A stretch of DNA of 39,280 bases from Bacteroidales bacterium (lineage in GTDB: Bacteria; Bacteroidota; Bacteroidia; Bacteroidales; WCHB1-69), in contig JAISUP010000041.1 of NCBI GenBank assembly GCA_031272025.1, positions 1 through 39,280 of the forward strand. The letters are read 5' to 3'. Below the pieces are notes generated by a model that saw only the letters and a list, made by a program, of their open reading frames with translations, searched no databases and was not told the DNA's origin. The stretch's first letter is position 1. Each line of letters opens with the position of its first letter. Position numbers and translations under genes: made by a program. Positions 8,647 through 17,092 of the stretch are shown piece after piece.

Positions 8647-8847
8647 AACTATATAATTTTTAATATTTTCATATTATAAAAATGAACACTTATCGCGAAA
8701 ACAAACAAGTGTTTTTCTGCTCTTTTTCGCAGGTGCGAAGGTACAACATTTTTTTGAAACAAAAACCTGTTTTATGAGACAATCTTATGATTTTTTTTCA
8801 TTGGCTTTCAATTTTTTTTTATATTTGCAACGCAAACAATAAAAAAA
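8647..8847. promoter_or_regulatory. Divergent promoter region between the carboxyltransferase gene and nqrA
   Basis: For nqrA, TATATTTG at 8820-8827 (plus) is a full TAnnTTTG -7 box, with TTG at 8801-8803. For the leftward gene, the minus strand reads TACCTTCG at 8743-8736, one base from consensus, with TTG at 8762-8760. Both distal boxes sit only 16 bases from their -7 boxes. A 7-bp inverted repeat AACACTT/AAGTGTT (8685-8691, 8707-8713) lies in the leftward leader. Confidence 0.55.
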
Positions 8848-10176
8848 ATGCCTAAGATTATAAAGATAAAAAAAGGTTTGAATATCAAACTAAAAGGTGC
8901 AGCATCTTCGATGGCTCTTCCTTTTCGAGCCACTGAGTATGCCCTTGTTCCTGCCCATTTTCGGTGGATTACCCCAAAGATGTTAGCGAAAGAAGGTGAC
9001 CCTGTAAGCGTGGGAACACCTGTTTTTTGCGCGAAAGAAGACGAAAGGATTATCTTCGTGTCGCCGGTAAGCGGGGTGGTGAAACAAGTGGTACGGGGTG
9101 AAAAACGAAAAATAGAACACGTGAGCATAACCTCTGACGAACAATTTAAAACCGTGCCCTTGGAGTTGCCCGCCGAGATAACCCCCGACCTCATAAAAAA
9201 ATGTTTATTACAATACGGGCTATGGAATTTGCTACGCGAACGTCCTTTTAATAGGATAGCCAACCCTGACCAATTACCCAAAGCCATTTTTGTCAGCGGG
9301 TTCGACACAGCACCCCTTGCCCCAACACCCGCGCAACTCGTGCAAAAGGAATGGGAAACCCTGCAAAAAGGAATTGACATACTCAAAATATTAACAGGAA
9401 AACCCTTATACCTCTCTTTATATCACGAGGACAATAACGAGCATTTTGAAAAACTGACATCGGTAGAAGTCCGTTATTTCACGGGGAAACATCCCGCGGG
9501 CAATATAGGGACACAAATACACCATATCGCGCCCATCAATAAAGGAGGAACCGTTTGGCATATCACACCGGAGGCATTAGTAATTATCGGTCGCTTATTT
9601 TCTCGACAAATACTTGACTTCTCTCGCGAAGTAGCCCTAACCGGTAGCGCGTTGCTACGTACCGGCTATATAAATACATGTCCGGGGGCAAGAATTACGT
9701 CTTTACTTGACAATAATATAAATACCCCTCGCGCACGGGTAATCACGGGCAACGTGCTGTCGGGAAAATCTATAGGAATAGACGGCTTTTTAGGGTACTA
9801 CGACCGGCAAATCACGGTCATTCCCGAAGGAGGCGACCGTTTCTTGCTGGGTTGGCTTAACCCCGGTTTTAACCGTTGGAGTTTTTGGCATACTTATTTG
9901 TCGTGGCTATTTCCCAGTAAAAAGTTCGAGTTCACCACCGCCCTACATGGAGGCGAACGTGCCATGATGCTACACAGCGACTACGACAAAGTCTTTCCCT
10001 TCGATATCTTACCTGCCGAACTGCTCAAAGCCTGCATTGCCGAAGATATAGACCGTATGGAAGCCTTAGGAATTTACGAAGTAATAGAAGAGGATTTTGC
10101 CCTTTGCGAAGTCATTTGTCCCTCAAAAATAGAATGGCAAAAGTTGTTTTATAAAGGTTTAACATTATTAAGATAA
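8848..10176 (+). CDS. nqrA: Na+-translocating NADH:quinone reductase subunit A
   Basis: The 442-residue length and sequence fit NqrA, the peripheral cytoplasmic subunit of the sodium-pumping NADH:quinone reductase that couples NADH oxidation to Na+ export. Landmarks are the N-terminal IKIKKGLNIKLKGAAS, the barrel-sandwich region DPVSVGTPVFCAKED...VSPVSGVVKQVVRG, the middle domain with the FVSGFDTAPLAP block, and the C-terminal LHGGERAMM with PFDILPAELLKACIAEDID. It has its own -7 box 20 bases upstream. nqrB follows after 5 bases. Confidence 0.96.
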   Translation: MPKIIKIKKGLNIKLKGAASSMALPFRATEYALVPAHFRWITPKMLAKEGDPVSVGTPVFCAKEDERIIFVSPVSGVVKQVVRGEKRKIEHVSITSDEQFKTVPLELPAEITPDLIKKCLLQYGLWNLLRERPFNRIANPDQLPKAIFVSGFDTAPLAPTPAQLVQKEWETLQKGIDILKILTGKPLYLSLYHEDNNEHFEKLTSVEVRYFTGKHPAGNIGTQIHHIAPINKGGTVWHITPEALVIIGRLFSRQILDFSREVALTGSALLRTGYINTCPGARITSLLDNNINTPRARVITGNVLSGKSIGIDGFLGYYDRQITVIPEGGDRFLLGWLNPGFNRWSFWHTYLSWLFPSKKFEFTTALHGGERAMMLHSDYDKVFPFDILPAELLKACIAEDIDRMEALGIYEVIEEDFALCEVICPSKIEWQKLFYKGLTLLR

Positions 10177-10181
10177 GAAAG

Positions 10182-11321
10182 ATGAGTTGGTTAGAAAATG
10201 CAAGTAACAAAATGAATCAATGGTTTGAGAAAGGGAAGCCGTTTCATGCTTTTCAGGCATTGTTTGACGCGATAGATACTTTCTTACTTACCCCAAACAC
10301 GATTACCCATGAAGGGAGTCATATTCGCGATGCCGTGGACATGAAACGCGTGATGATGACCGTGATTGTCGCCTTAATGCCTCCCCTGCTTTTCGGGTTG
10401 TGGAACGTGGGCTATCAGCATTACCTCTCCTTGGGGGCGACCGTTTCCTTTTGGCAACAATTTTGGTATGGCTTTGTCAAGTGGTTGCCGTTGGTACTCA
10501 CGGTTTACATATCAGGACTTGCCGTAGAAATCATCTTCGCGCAAAAAAGAGGTCATCAAGTTGCCGAAGGTTTTTTTGTTACCGGGATGCTTATCCCTAT
10601 GATCATGCCCCCCGATATTCCACTATGGATAGTGGCAGTCGCGACTATCTTTGCCGTGATTTTCGGTAAAGAAGTTTTTGGCGGTAATGGTTACAATTTT
10701 CTAAATCCCGCGTTGTTAGCGCGAGTATTTGTCTTTTTTGCCTACCCTTCGGTCATCTCTGGCGACAAAGTATGGATTGCCGAAAAAGCAGACGCTTACT
10801 CAGGGGCAACTCCTCTTGCCAATGCTTCGGCAGGACTAACCGACCAATTGCCTTCATTGTTTGACTTGTTCGCGGGCACTATCCCCGGCTGCATTGGAGA
10901 AACCTCAAAAATAGCCATATTGTTGGGTGCCGCGTTACTCATCTTTACCGGCACGGCAAGTTGGCGCATCATGCTGTCAATGACTGTCGGTGCGTTTGTT
11001 ACTGCATTATTATTCAATATTTTTGGACATAGTGCCTACATGCAGGTACCCGCTCACGAGCAACTGCTCATGGGAGGTCTCTTGTTCGCGACAGTGTACA
11101 TGGCTACAGACCCCGTTACTGCCCCACACACCCGAAAAGGACACGTGATTTTTGGACTACTCGCCGGTGGTCTTACCATACTAATTCGACAAATAAACCC
11201 CGGCTACGTGGAAGGTGCCATGCTTGCCGTGATACTGATGAATATCTTCGCCCCTCTCATCGATTGGTGCGTGATACAACAAAATATCAGAAAAAGACAA
11301 AAGAGAATTTCGGCACGATGA
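10182..11321 (+). CDS. nqrB: Na+-translocating NADH:quinone reductase subunit B
   Basis: The 379-residue polytopic membrane protein is the NqrB subunit, which carries covalently bound FMN and takes part in Na+ translocation and quinone reduction. The FMN attachment motif SGAT is present with Thr210, in DAYSGATPLA. Several hydrophobic segments (about 55-75, 100-118, 130-160, 175-190, 245-285, 300-345) and the conserved GNGYNFLNPALLARVF block agree. The C-terminus is basic (IRKRQKR). The next gene, overlapping by ATGA, is not nqrC but a secreted propeller-like protein. nqrCDEF are not in the window. Confidence 0.96.
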   Translation: MSWLENASNKMNQWFEKGKPFHAFQALFDAIDTFLLTPNTITHEGSHIRDAVDMKRVMMTVIVALMPPLLFGLWNVGYQHYLSLGATVSFWQQFWYGFVKWLPLVLTVYISGLAVEIIFAQKRGHQVAEGFFVTGMLIPMIMPPDIPLWIVAVATIFAVIFGKEVFGGNGYNFLNPALLARVFVFFAYPSVISGDKVWIAEKADAYSGATPLANASAGLTDQLPSLFDLFAGTIPGCIGETSKIAILLGAALLIFTGTASWRIMLSMTVGAFVTALLFNIFGHSAYMQVPAHEQLLMGGLLFATVYMATDPVTAPHTRKGHVIFGLLAGGLTILIRQINPGYVEGAMLAVILMNIFAPLIDWCVIQQNIRKRQKRISAR

Positions 11322-12160
11322 AAAATGTATTGCCTTTTTGCAAAAATATAGTCAAAAAAATGGTCTTATTGGCTATGATACTACCCGTGTTCTTAGACAT
11401 GTACGCGCAATCCATCCCTCCTGACCGTCCCCCCGAAGAATGGAAAGGAATAACCGCCGATTTTATAACTGCCGATAAATTGAACCATATTTATCTTGTC
11501 AAAGGCAGTACCGTATACAAGTTCCCGTTTGTAGCCCATCAAGCCCCCCACGACCTCTCGCGTTCCTTATCGTATACCTATTTTTCCGCGGGAAATATCA
11601 CGAGCATTGATGTTAGCAATCCAATGAAAATCATGCTTTTTTATCAAGAAAGTGGGGTCATTGTTTTTTTAGACGACCATTTGTCGCCCGTGAGTTCGCC
11701 TCTCGTTTTAACCGAGCAGCAAATGCCCTCGATTTCATTAGCCACTTATACCTCCGATAGCAAAATATGGCTTTACGATTTCGTGAACAACGATATGATA
11801 CAATTAGACCACTATTTGAAACCCACACAACGGGTACATTACCGATTTGAATCTTTTAACCCCATACAATTCAAAGAGATATATGGTAGACAACTGATGT
11901 TGCAGGATACCGGAAGGGGACTTTATCTTTTCGACACTTTTGGAACTTATAACAAAACCTTACCGGTAATAAGCCGGTTTCCCGTGCTCGCGGCAGGACA
12001 CTCTTTTTATTATTTAAAAGAAAATGAATTGTATGTTTATAATGACCTTACCTTAAAAGAAGAACATTTTTCTTTACCCGTGCCCGGCGTGATACAATGT
12101 CTTAACATACAAAACTCGTGGGTATTCTTGACAGAAAAAGGCAGTATCTTTGTTTGGTAA
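11318..12160 (+). CDS. Secreted beta-propeller-like protein, function unknown
   Basis: I chose the ATG at 11318, which overlaps the nqrB stop as ATGA and gives a 280-residue protein with a clear signal peptide (MKNVLPFCKNIVKK, hydrophobic core, MYAQS near residue 30). An upstream ATG at 11264 would lie wholly inside nqrB. The mature part consists of repeated strand-rich blocks such as IDVSNPMKIMLFYQESGVIV, SKIWLYDFVNNDMIQLD, GLYLFDTFG and NELYVYNDL, as in beta-propeller-like proteins found in Bacteroidota. There are no cofactor or catalytic motifs, and no resemblance to NqrC. It is probably periplasmic and translationally coupled to nqrB. Its end lies 11 bases from the convergent gene. Confidence 0.75.
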   Translation: MKNVLPFCKNIVKKMVLLAMILPVFLDMYAQSIPPDRPPEEWKGITADFITADKLNHIYLVKGSTVYKFPFVAHQAPHDLSRSLSYTYFSAGNITSIDVSNPMKIMLFYQESGVIVFLDDHLSPVSSPLVLTEQQMPSISLATYTSDSKIWLYDFVNNDMIQLDHYLKPTQRVHYRFESFNPIQFKEIYGRQLMLQDTGRGLYLFDTFGTYNKTLPVISRFPVLAAGHSFYYLKENELYVYNDLTLKEEHFSLPVPGVIQCLNIQNSWVFLTEKGSIFVW

Positions 12161-12171
12161 CGTTCTTTCAT

Positions 12172-15100
12172 TCAGAATTTTGCTCTTACCTGCAAATTTC
12201 CCGTGTGTATGACTTTGTTTCCTCGCGAATAGCGTCCGTTGTAGGCGAGTTCTATTTGCAAATAGTCGGTGATATTGGCTTGATAGCCCAATGCCCACAA
12301 AGCATTATGCCCGGGGAGTAAGCCGTCTAACATCTCGTAGCAAATGGCAGTATTTATTTCTTCATTATATTGAATATAAATAAATTGTAAAGACAAATTG
12401 AGATTACCGCGTTTTATCATGCGCGAATTGCCCTCCATGAACACTTGATGCTGAAAAGCCCGCTCCATACCTTGCAGGTTTTCTTTTCGAGAAAAAATAT
12501 AACTTGCTGTCAGGAAAAAAATATTTTTCCAATCTAATTGCAAGCGTTCTTCTATGGCATGTCGCTCTATGGTATAATTTTTGCTCTGCATATAGTCGGA
12601 TATATTTCTTCGATTAAGGTTAGTATATATGGTTTTGAGCGAGAGAGTAGGGTGTGGGGTAAGCCGCAACAATATTTCATTTAGCGTTTGGTTCTGCTGT
12701 TCGAAGCCATAATATAACAAACTTTTTACTCTTCCGGTTCGAGTCATGAAATCCATACCCCAATATTTTGATAATTGATTAAAAGACAATGTATTGGTAA
12801 AATTCAGGTTGCTGCTCACTATCGAGGTATCTTCTTTATTTGAGGGGAAAGGATTCAAGAGGGCGAAGCGGTTGTACATTTGACTTTTTTGCTCCGATTG
12901 TAACGTTGTCGTGTTTGACAGCCGCGCTACAAAACCCTTCAACCCTTTTTTGCCTGCCCACACGTTGGCAGGGCGTAACGAGAGACTTTGTGTCAGTTTG
13001 TTGTTACACGTCATGATATATTCTGTGGTAGTGAGCCATATTTTAACATAAGAAGCTTCGTCTTGAAATTTAGCGGGTTCAAACTCTTCCAATTCTTCTA
13101 TCCCGTTTGCATTGTAGTCGTTCCACGCGTGTGTACCTTGTCCAGCAGCCACTTTCAGGTATGAGAAACTCTTTTTTTGCTCTTGCCCGCTACCTACTTC
13201 ATAATAAGTATTCACGAGGATAGCATTCTTAAAAAAACGTCCGCTATACTCCGCGTTCCCGATAAAAAAATGCTCATCATGACCTTTTCCTAAGGAATCT
13301 TTGGTGTGCATATTACGATAGGTAACATTCCCGCGCAGACGATGCCGCGTCCATCGGTTCCATTCAAACCACATTTTTCCCTCATGATGCATCGTTTGTA
13401 GTCGCAACGCGATACTGTCTAACGCGTAATAATCAATCCTGTTCATGTAAGAAACATGAAACCTGTAGCGCGAGGAATCGTTATTCTGCACAAAAAAACG
13501 TGCTTCATTAAAGGCGTAACTTTCCGGTCTAATTTGTTTTTCTATACTGTTTTTAAATAAGTTATATTCTCCAATATGGTTTATTCCTATTTCCATACTT
13601 TTGATTGACTGTGAAAGGAGTAGATTATTTTTTAAGAATTGGCTATTTCGTGAAGAGTCGGACGAGAGCAAAAAAGAGGTTTGGCTCTCGCAGTTGACCC
13701 CGTGCCCGTGCAAATGAGTCGTGAGTTCGTTGCGCGTAGCCGTGATCTCGTCTTCGCGATGAAAAAAATTAAGTAGATAATCAATGCTTCCCGTTTTTTC
13801 ATGACTAATTCCGGTCTGAAAATGAAGCATTTGTTCGGCATTTTTTCGTTCTGTGAGTGAATTTAGATTATAGTCTCTGGCAAATTCCACGTTTCTGAAA
13901 CTCTCGGTAGTATAAAAATCGCGATGTAACCATTCGTATTGCAATTGATGCGCGAGCGTCCAAGGAGAGGATACCTGTTTTTTTGATTTGAGAGCATACC
14001 GGGTGTTAAAACCCATTTTGAGCGCATAGCCAAGGTTGTCGTTTTTATCTTTTTGGGAGAAAGTATTGAGGTCGTGATTGGAGAATGCCCCTTCTATTTG
14101 TAGCAGGCTATGCTTTTTAAAGCGATATTCGGCAGCCACGACACCCAAGTCCGTCATTTGTGGGGCAGTAAGTAACAACACGGGGTCGTAATTACCTTGT
14201 TTGATACCATTGACCGGAGCGACCCACCGAAAGACTCTGCCATTGGCGGTACTTCTATCCAACACGTAATTTCCTTGTCCTTCTCCCGTGAGCGTGAACC
14301 CGGGACGATACAACTGCACATCCGCCCGGGTGCTATGCCGATAAATATGATACGTTTCCCCGTTAACTACCGTGTCTATAGCAACATATAAAACTTCATT
14401 ACTATTAAAAGTCGCGGTATCCACCACGGGATAATATGCCCCCGTCAATTGGTCACCCAAAGAGGACAAAAATTGCTTGCGCGGGTTGTCTAATTCCGGC
14501 TGTATAGAACGATTACGGTCATCTTGCTCGTGCAAAAAATGAACATTGATTTTTAGTCTGTCGTTTTTTTCGTGTAAAAATTGATTATAGGTAAAAAGAG
14601 AGAAACGGTTAAAGTGCTCATTTTTGTATTCAAATTCTACGACAACACGTTTTTCGGCAGTAATAAGCGTGCGCGGAGTAAAGGTAATTTCTCCGGTATT
14701 GTAATTCATCACGTAGTCGTTTTCCTCTCCACGTGTAAGTAATTGTCCATCAATATATACTCTTTCACTACCGGAAACGATGATGACCGTGGCTTCTTGA
14801 TACGTGCCGGTAAGACGGTAAGGACCTTGCACCCCGTTGGCAACCGACAAGGTTTGTCGTGCAAAGATACCTTTGTTAATACCTCCTCCAACCTGATTTT
14901 GCAACGTGTTGACATTTTTTATTTTCTGAATCGAAGATAGGGACATTCCTAAAACCCGTTTGTTCACGACCATGAAATAAGACGATGGAGAAACAATATC
15001 AATATCACCGGCATGTAGCAAAAGTTGATTTTTATAATTAAGATGAATAAAAATGCGGTCAAAATCTTGTATCATTCTACTGTTTCCTTCGGGTTGCATG

Positions 15101-15675
15101 GGAATATTCCGGTCGGTAATATGAGCACTAACCGTTAGCCCATCTGCCAACGTACCTGATAATTGCAAATTCATATTTGATGATAACACGGGGTCTTGAT
15201 TGTTTCCCATGCTAAAGCCTCGCGCGATGCTACCCGCGATTTCGAGTTGACTCTCATCGGCGTTGACCCACGCGGGCAAAGTCTGTATAACCTGAAATGA
15301 CGAATGATAGCCCTCGGCTTTGGGTAAGAGTATTTGGGTAGACCGATGCTGATAATGCCGGGTGAAATTGAAAGGAAAAACCCGATAACTAAACGAGATG
15401 GTTTTTCCTAAAACCGAGTCTCCCGTGATATGTAAAGTCGCCGTAACCGAATTTAAATGATAATCACTGCTATCTAATCCTTTTAAGACAAACGAGGCAG
15501 GCAGAATGGGTAACGAATCTAAATGCAGAACAAGGGTGTCAATAGTACGCGTACCTGTCCTGAAAGTACTACCTGCACGAAAAGGAGAAATCTCTTTTTG
15601 CCCGTAACCCACCATGATACAAAAACACGAGGCAAACATTATTCCCAATATAATAAAGACTTTGGGGGGATACAC
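12172..15675 (-). CDS. Very large outer-membrane beta-barrel protein, function unknown
   Basis: The 1167-residue protein has an N-terminal signal (MYPPKVFIILGIMFASCFCIMVGYGQ). The N-terminal 250 residues are strand-rich, with Bacteroidota-type blocks such as FSMGNNQDPVLSSNMNLQLS and GDIDIVSPSSYFMVVNKRVL. The long C-terminal part has alternating amphipathic strands and ends in VRAKF with a terminal Phe, typical of outer-membrane barrels. The size and N-terminal pattern recall SprA-like or other large surface secretion/assembly proteins, but I do not recognise it as SprA. There is no TonB box, plug or Ig-like adhesin domain that I can see. It lies 59 bases after the phosphohexomutase gene on the same strand, perhaps in one transcript with rnr. 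Confidence 0.7.
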   Translation of the reverse strand: MYPPKVFIILGIMFASCFCIMVGYGQKEISPFRAGSTFRTGTRTIDTLVLHLDSLPILPASFVLKGLDSSDYHLNSVTATLHITGDSVLGKTISFSYRVFPFNFTRHYQHRSTQILLPKAEGYHSSFQVIQTLPAWVNADESQLEIAGSIARGFSMGNNQDPVLSSNMNLQLSGTLADGLTVSAHITDRNIPMQPEGNSRMIQDFDRIFIHLNYKNQLLLHAGDIDIVSPSSYFMVVNKRVLGMSLSSIQKIKNVNTLQNQVGGGINKGIFARQTLSVANGVQGPYRLTGTYQEATVIIVSGSERVYIDGQLLTRGEENDYVMNYNTGEITFTPRTLITAEKRVVVEFEYKNEHFNRFSLFTYNQFLHEKNDRLKINVHFLHEQDDRNRSIQPELDNPRKQFLSSLGDQLTGAYYPVVDTATFNSNEVLYVAIDTVVNGETYHIYRHSTRADVQLYRPGFTLTGEGQGNYVLDRSTANGRVFRWVAPVNGIKQGNYDPVLLLTAPQMTDLGVVAAEYRFKKHSLLQIEGAFSNHDLNTFSQKDKNDNLGYALKMGFNTRYALKSKKQVSSPWTLAHQLQYEWLHRDFYTTESFRNVEFARDYNLNSLTERKNAEQMLHFQTGISHEKTGSIDYLLNFFHREDEITATRNELTTHLHGHGVNCESQTSFLLSSDSSRNSQFLKNNLLLSQSIKSMEIGINHIGEYNLFKNSIEKQIRPESYAFNEARFFVQNNDSSRYRFHVSYMNRIDYYALDSIALRLQTMHHEGKMWFEWNRWTRHRLRGNVTYRNMHTKDSLGKGHDEHFFIGNAEYSGRFFKNAILVNTYYEVGSGQEQKKSFSYLKVAAGQGTHAWNDYNANGIEELEEFEPAKFQDEASYVKIWLTTTEYIMTCNNKLTQSLSLRPANVWAGKKGLKGFVARLSNTTTLQSEQKSQMYNRFALLNPFPSNKEDTSIVSSNLNFTNTLSFNQLSKYWGMDFMTRTGRVKSLLYYGFEQQNQTLNEILLRLTPHPTLSLKTIYTNLNRRNISDYMQSKNYTIERHAIEERLQLDWKNIFFLTASYIFSRKENLQGMERAFQHQVFMEGNSRMIKRGNLNLSLQFIYIQYNEEINTAICYEMLDGLLPGHNALWALGYQANITDYLQIELAYNGRYSRGNKVIHTGNLQVRAKF

Positions 15676-15734
15676 GGCGTGAAGTTATTCGTTTTTTTTA
15701 CAATATCAATAGCGTCTCTATCCTGTACAAGAAA

Positions 15735-17078
15735 TTACGCGAATTGTCTTAAAATATTTTCTATTTCATTGATTTTTAATGTTAACAATTCCTGAGTACG
15801 GGCTTCTACAAGGAGTCGTAAATAAGGTTCGGTATTAGAGGGACGAATGTTGAACCACCATGATTCAAACTCTATCCTATAGCCATCAAAATCCATAATT
15901 TTCAATGCTTTTTCTTGTTCGAGAAAATGTTTTTTCACGGTTTCTATGGCACCTTCTTTGTTCGCTATTTTAAAATTGAGTTCACCTGAATTAGCATACA
16001 CGGCTATACGCGAAATAAGCGCGGATACAGAGATTCCTTTGGTTTTCATTTGACTGAAAACATGTAAAATAAGGAGTGCCGCGAGCATGGCAGAATCAGA
16101 ATAGAAAAAATATTTAGAATAATAATGACCTGCAAATTCTCCGCCAAAAGATCCGTTGATTTCACGCAATTTCAGGGCAGCGTATGCCCTTCCAACCCGC
16201 CAAATATAGGGTTCGCATCCCATTTTCTCGATATATTCGGATACCGACTTCGAGGTACGGATATCCATGATTACTTGCCCTTCTTCGTGTTTTTCTAAAA
16301 TATAATAATGAGCCAAAACCGCGATCAATAAGTCGGGGGGTATAAATTTTCCATGCTCATCCACGAACATGACCCTGTCTGCATCGCCATCAAAAATAAC
16401 CCCTATATCGGAAAACGTGCCTGTAACTTTTTGAGACAAATCTTTTACATTTTTCATTTCCAAAGGGTTGGCTTCATGATTTGGAAAATGTCCATCGAGG
16501 ATGTCGTACAAATAGATAGGTTTTTGTCCAAAAATATCTTTAACCAAAAGTGAAGCCATGCCGTTAGAGCAATCTATGACCATATTGAGATTCGATATAT
16601 CATATTGATAGCGAGACAAAAAAGAAAGGTATTCTGCTTTCACGGGATAGTTGATGATTTTTCCCTGCTTTAAGACGGGTTTAGGGGTAGTTCGGGTTAG
16701 CCATTTTTCCAAGGTAGCGAGTCCGGTGTCATAGCCTACCGGTAAAGCGTTAGCACGAGATATTTTTAGACCGTTGTATTCTTTCGGGTTATGAGATGCC
16801 GTAATCATGACCGAAGCCTCGAAATGATGTTTTGCCGTGAAATAATACACCATAGGAGTAGTGCAAAGTCCCATGTCATACACGTCTGCCCCAGCCTCAA
16901 CAATTCCGCGCGCTAAGGCTTCAAACATACCGGGGGACGACAAGCGGGCATCCCTGCCTACCAATATCTTCCGCGTGTTTAATAATTCAGGTAAAAAATA
17001 CCCTATTTTATACACATCTTCTAACGTGAAATCTTCTTCAAATTTGCCTCGAAAATCGTATGCTTTAAACGCGTTCAT
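15735..17078 (-). CDS. manB: Phosphomannomutase / phosphoglucomutase
   Basis: The 447-residue alpha-D-phosphohexomutase interconverts hexose 1- and 6-phosphates for nucleotide-sugar and surface-glycan synthesis. All four family motifs are visible: the phosphoserine loop TASHNPKEYNG (Ser95), the Mg2+ loop FDGDADR (Asp230, 232, 234), the sugar-binding loop GGEFAGHYY (about 312-320), and the phosphate loop RPSNTEPYLR (412-421). The FAGH variant of the sugar loop and overall length fit the AlgC/ManB group rather than GlmM. It starts 14 bases after rnr and is probably co-transcribed with it. The gene symbol is by family resemblance; substrate preference is not provable here. Confidence 0.92.
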   Translation of the reverse strand: MNAFKAYDFRGKFEEDFTLEDVYKIGYFLPELLNTRKILVGRDARLSSPGMFEALARGIVEAGADVYDMGLCTTPMVYYFTAKHHFEASVMITASHNPKEYNGLKISRANALPVGYDTGLATLEKWLTRTTPKPVLKQGKIINYPVKAEYLSFLSRYQYDISNLNMVIDCSNGMASLLVKDIFGQKPIYLYDILDGHFPNHEANPLEMKNVKDLSQKVTGTFSDIGVIFDGDADRVMFVDEHGKFIPPDLLIAVLAHYYILEKHEEGQVIMDIRTSKSVSEYIEKMGCEPYIWRVGRAYAALKLREINGSFGGEFAGHYYSKYFFYSDSAMLAALLILHVFSQMKTKGISVSALISRIAVYANSGELNFKIANKEGAIETVKKHFLEQEKALKIMDFDGYRIEFESWWFNIRPSNTEPYLRLLVEARTQELLTLKINEIENILRQFA

Positions 17079-17092
17079 CTGTCTTTATTTTT

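Noticed and set aside
8808-9386. 192-codon minus-strand frame inside nqrA
   Set aside because: Entirely antisense to a well-supported nqrA, with Ser/Cys/Phe-rich low-quality composition.
11264-11317. Upstream ATG for the propeller-like gene
   Set aside because: It lies wholly inside nqrB and would place 18 charged residues before a good signal peptide; the ATG at 11318 fits better.
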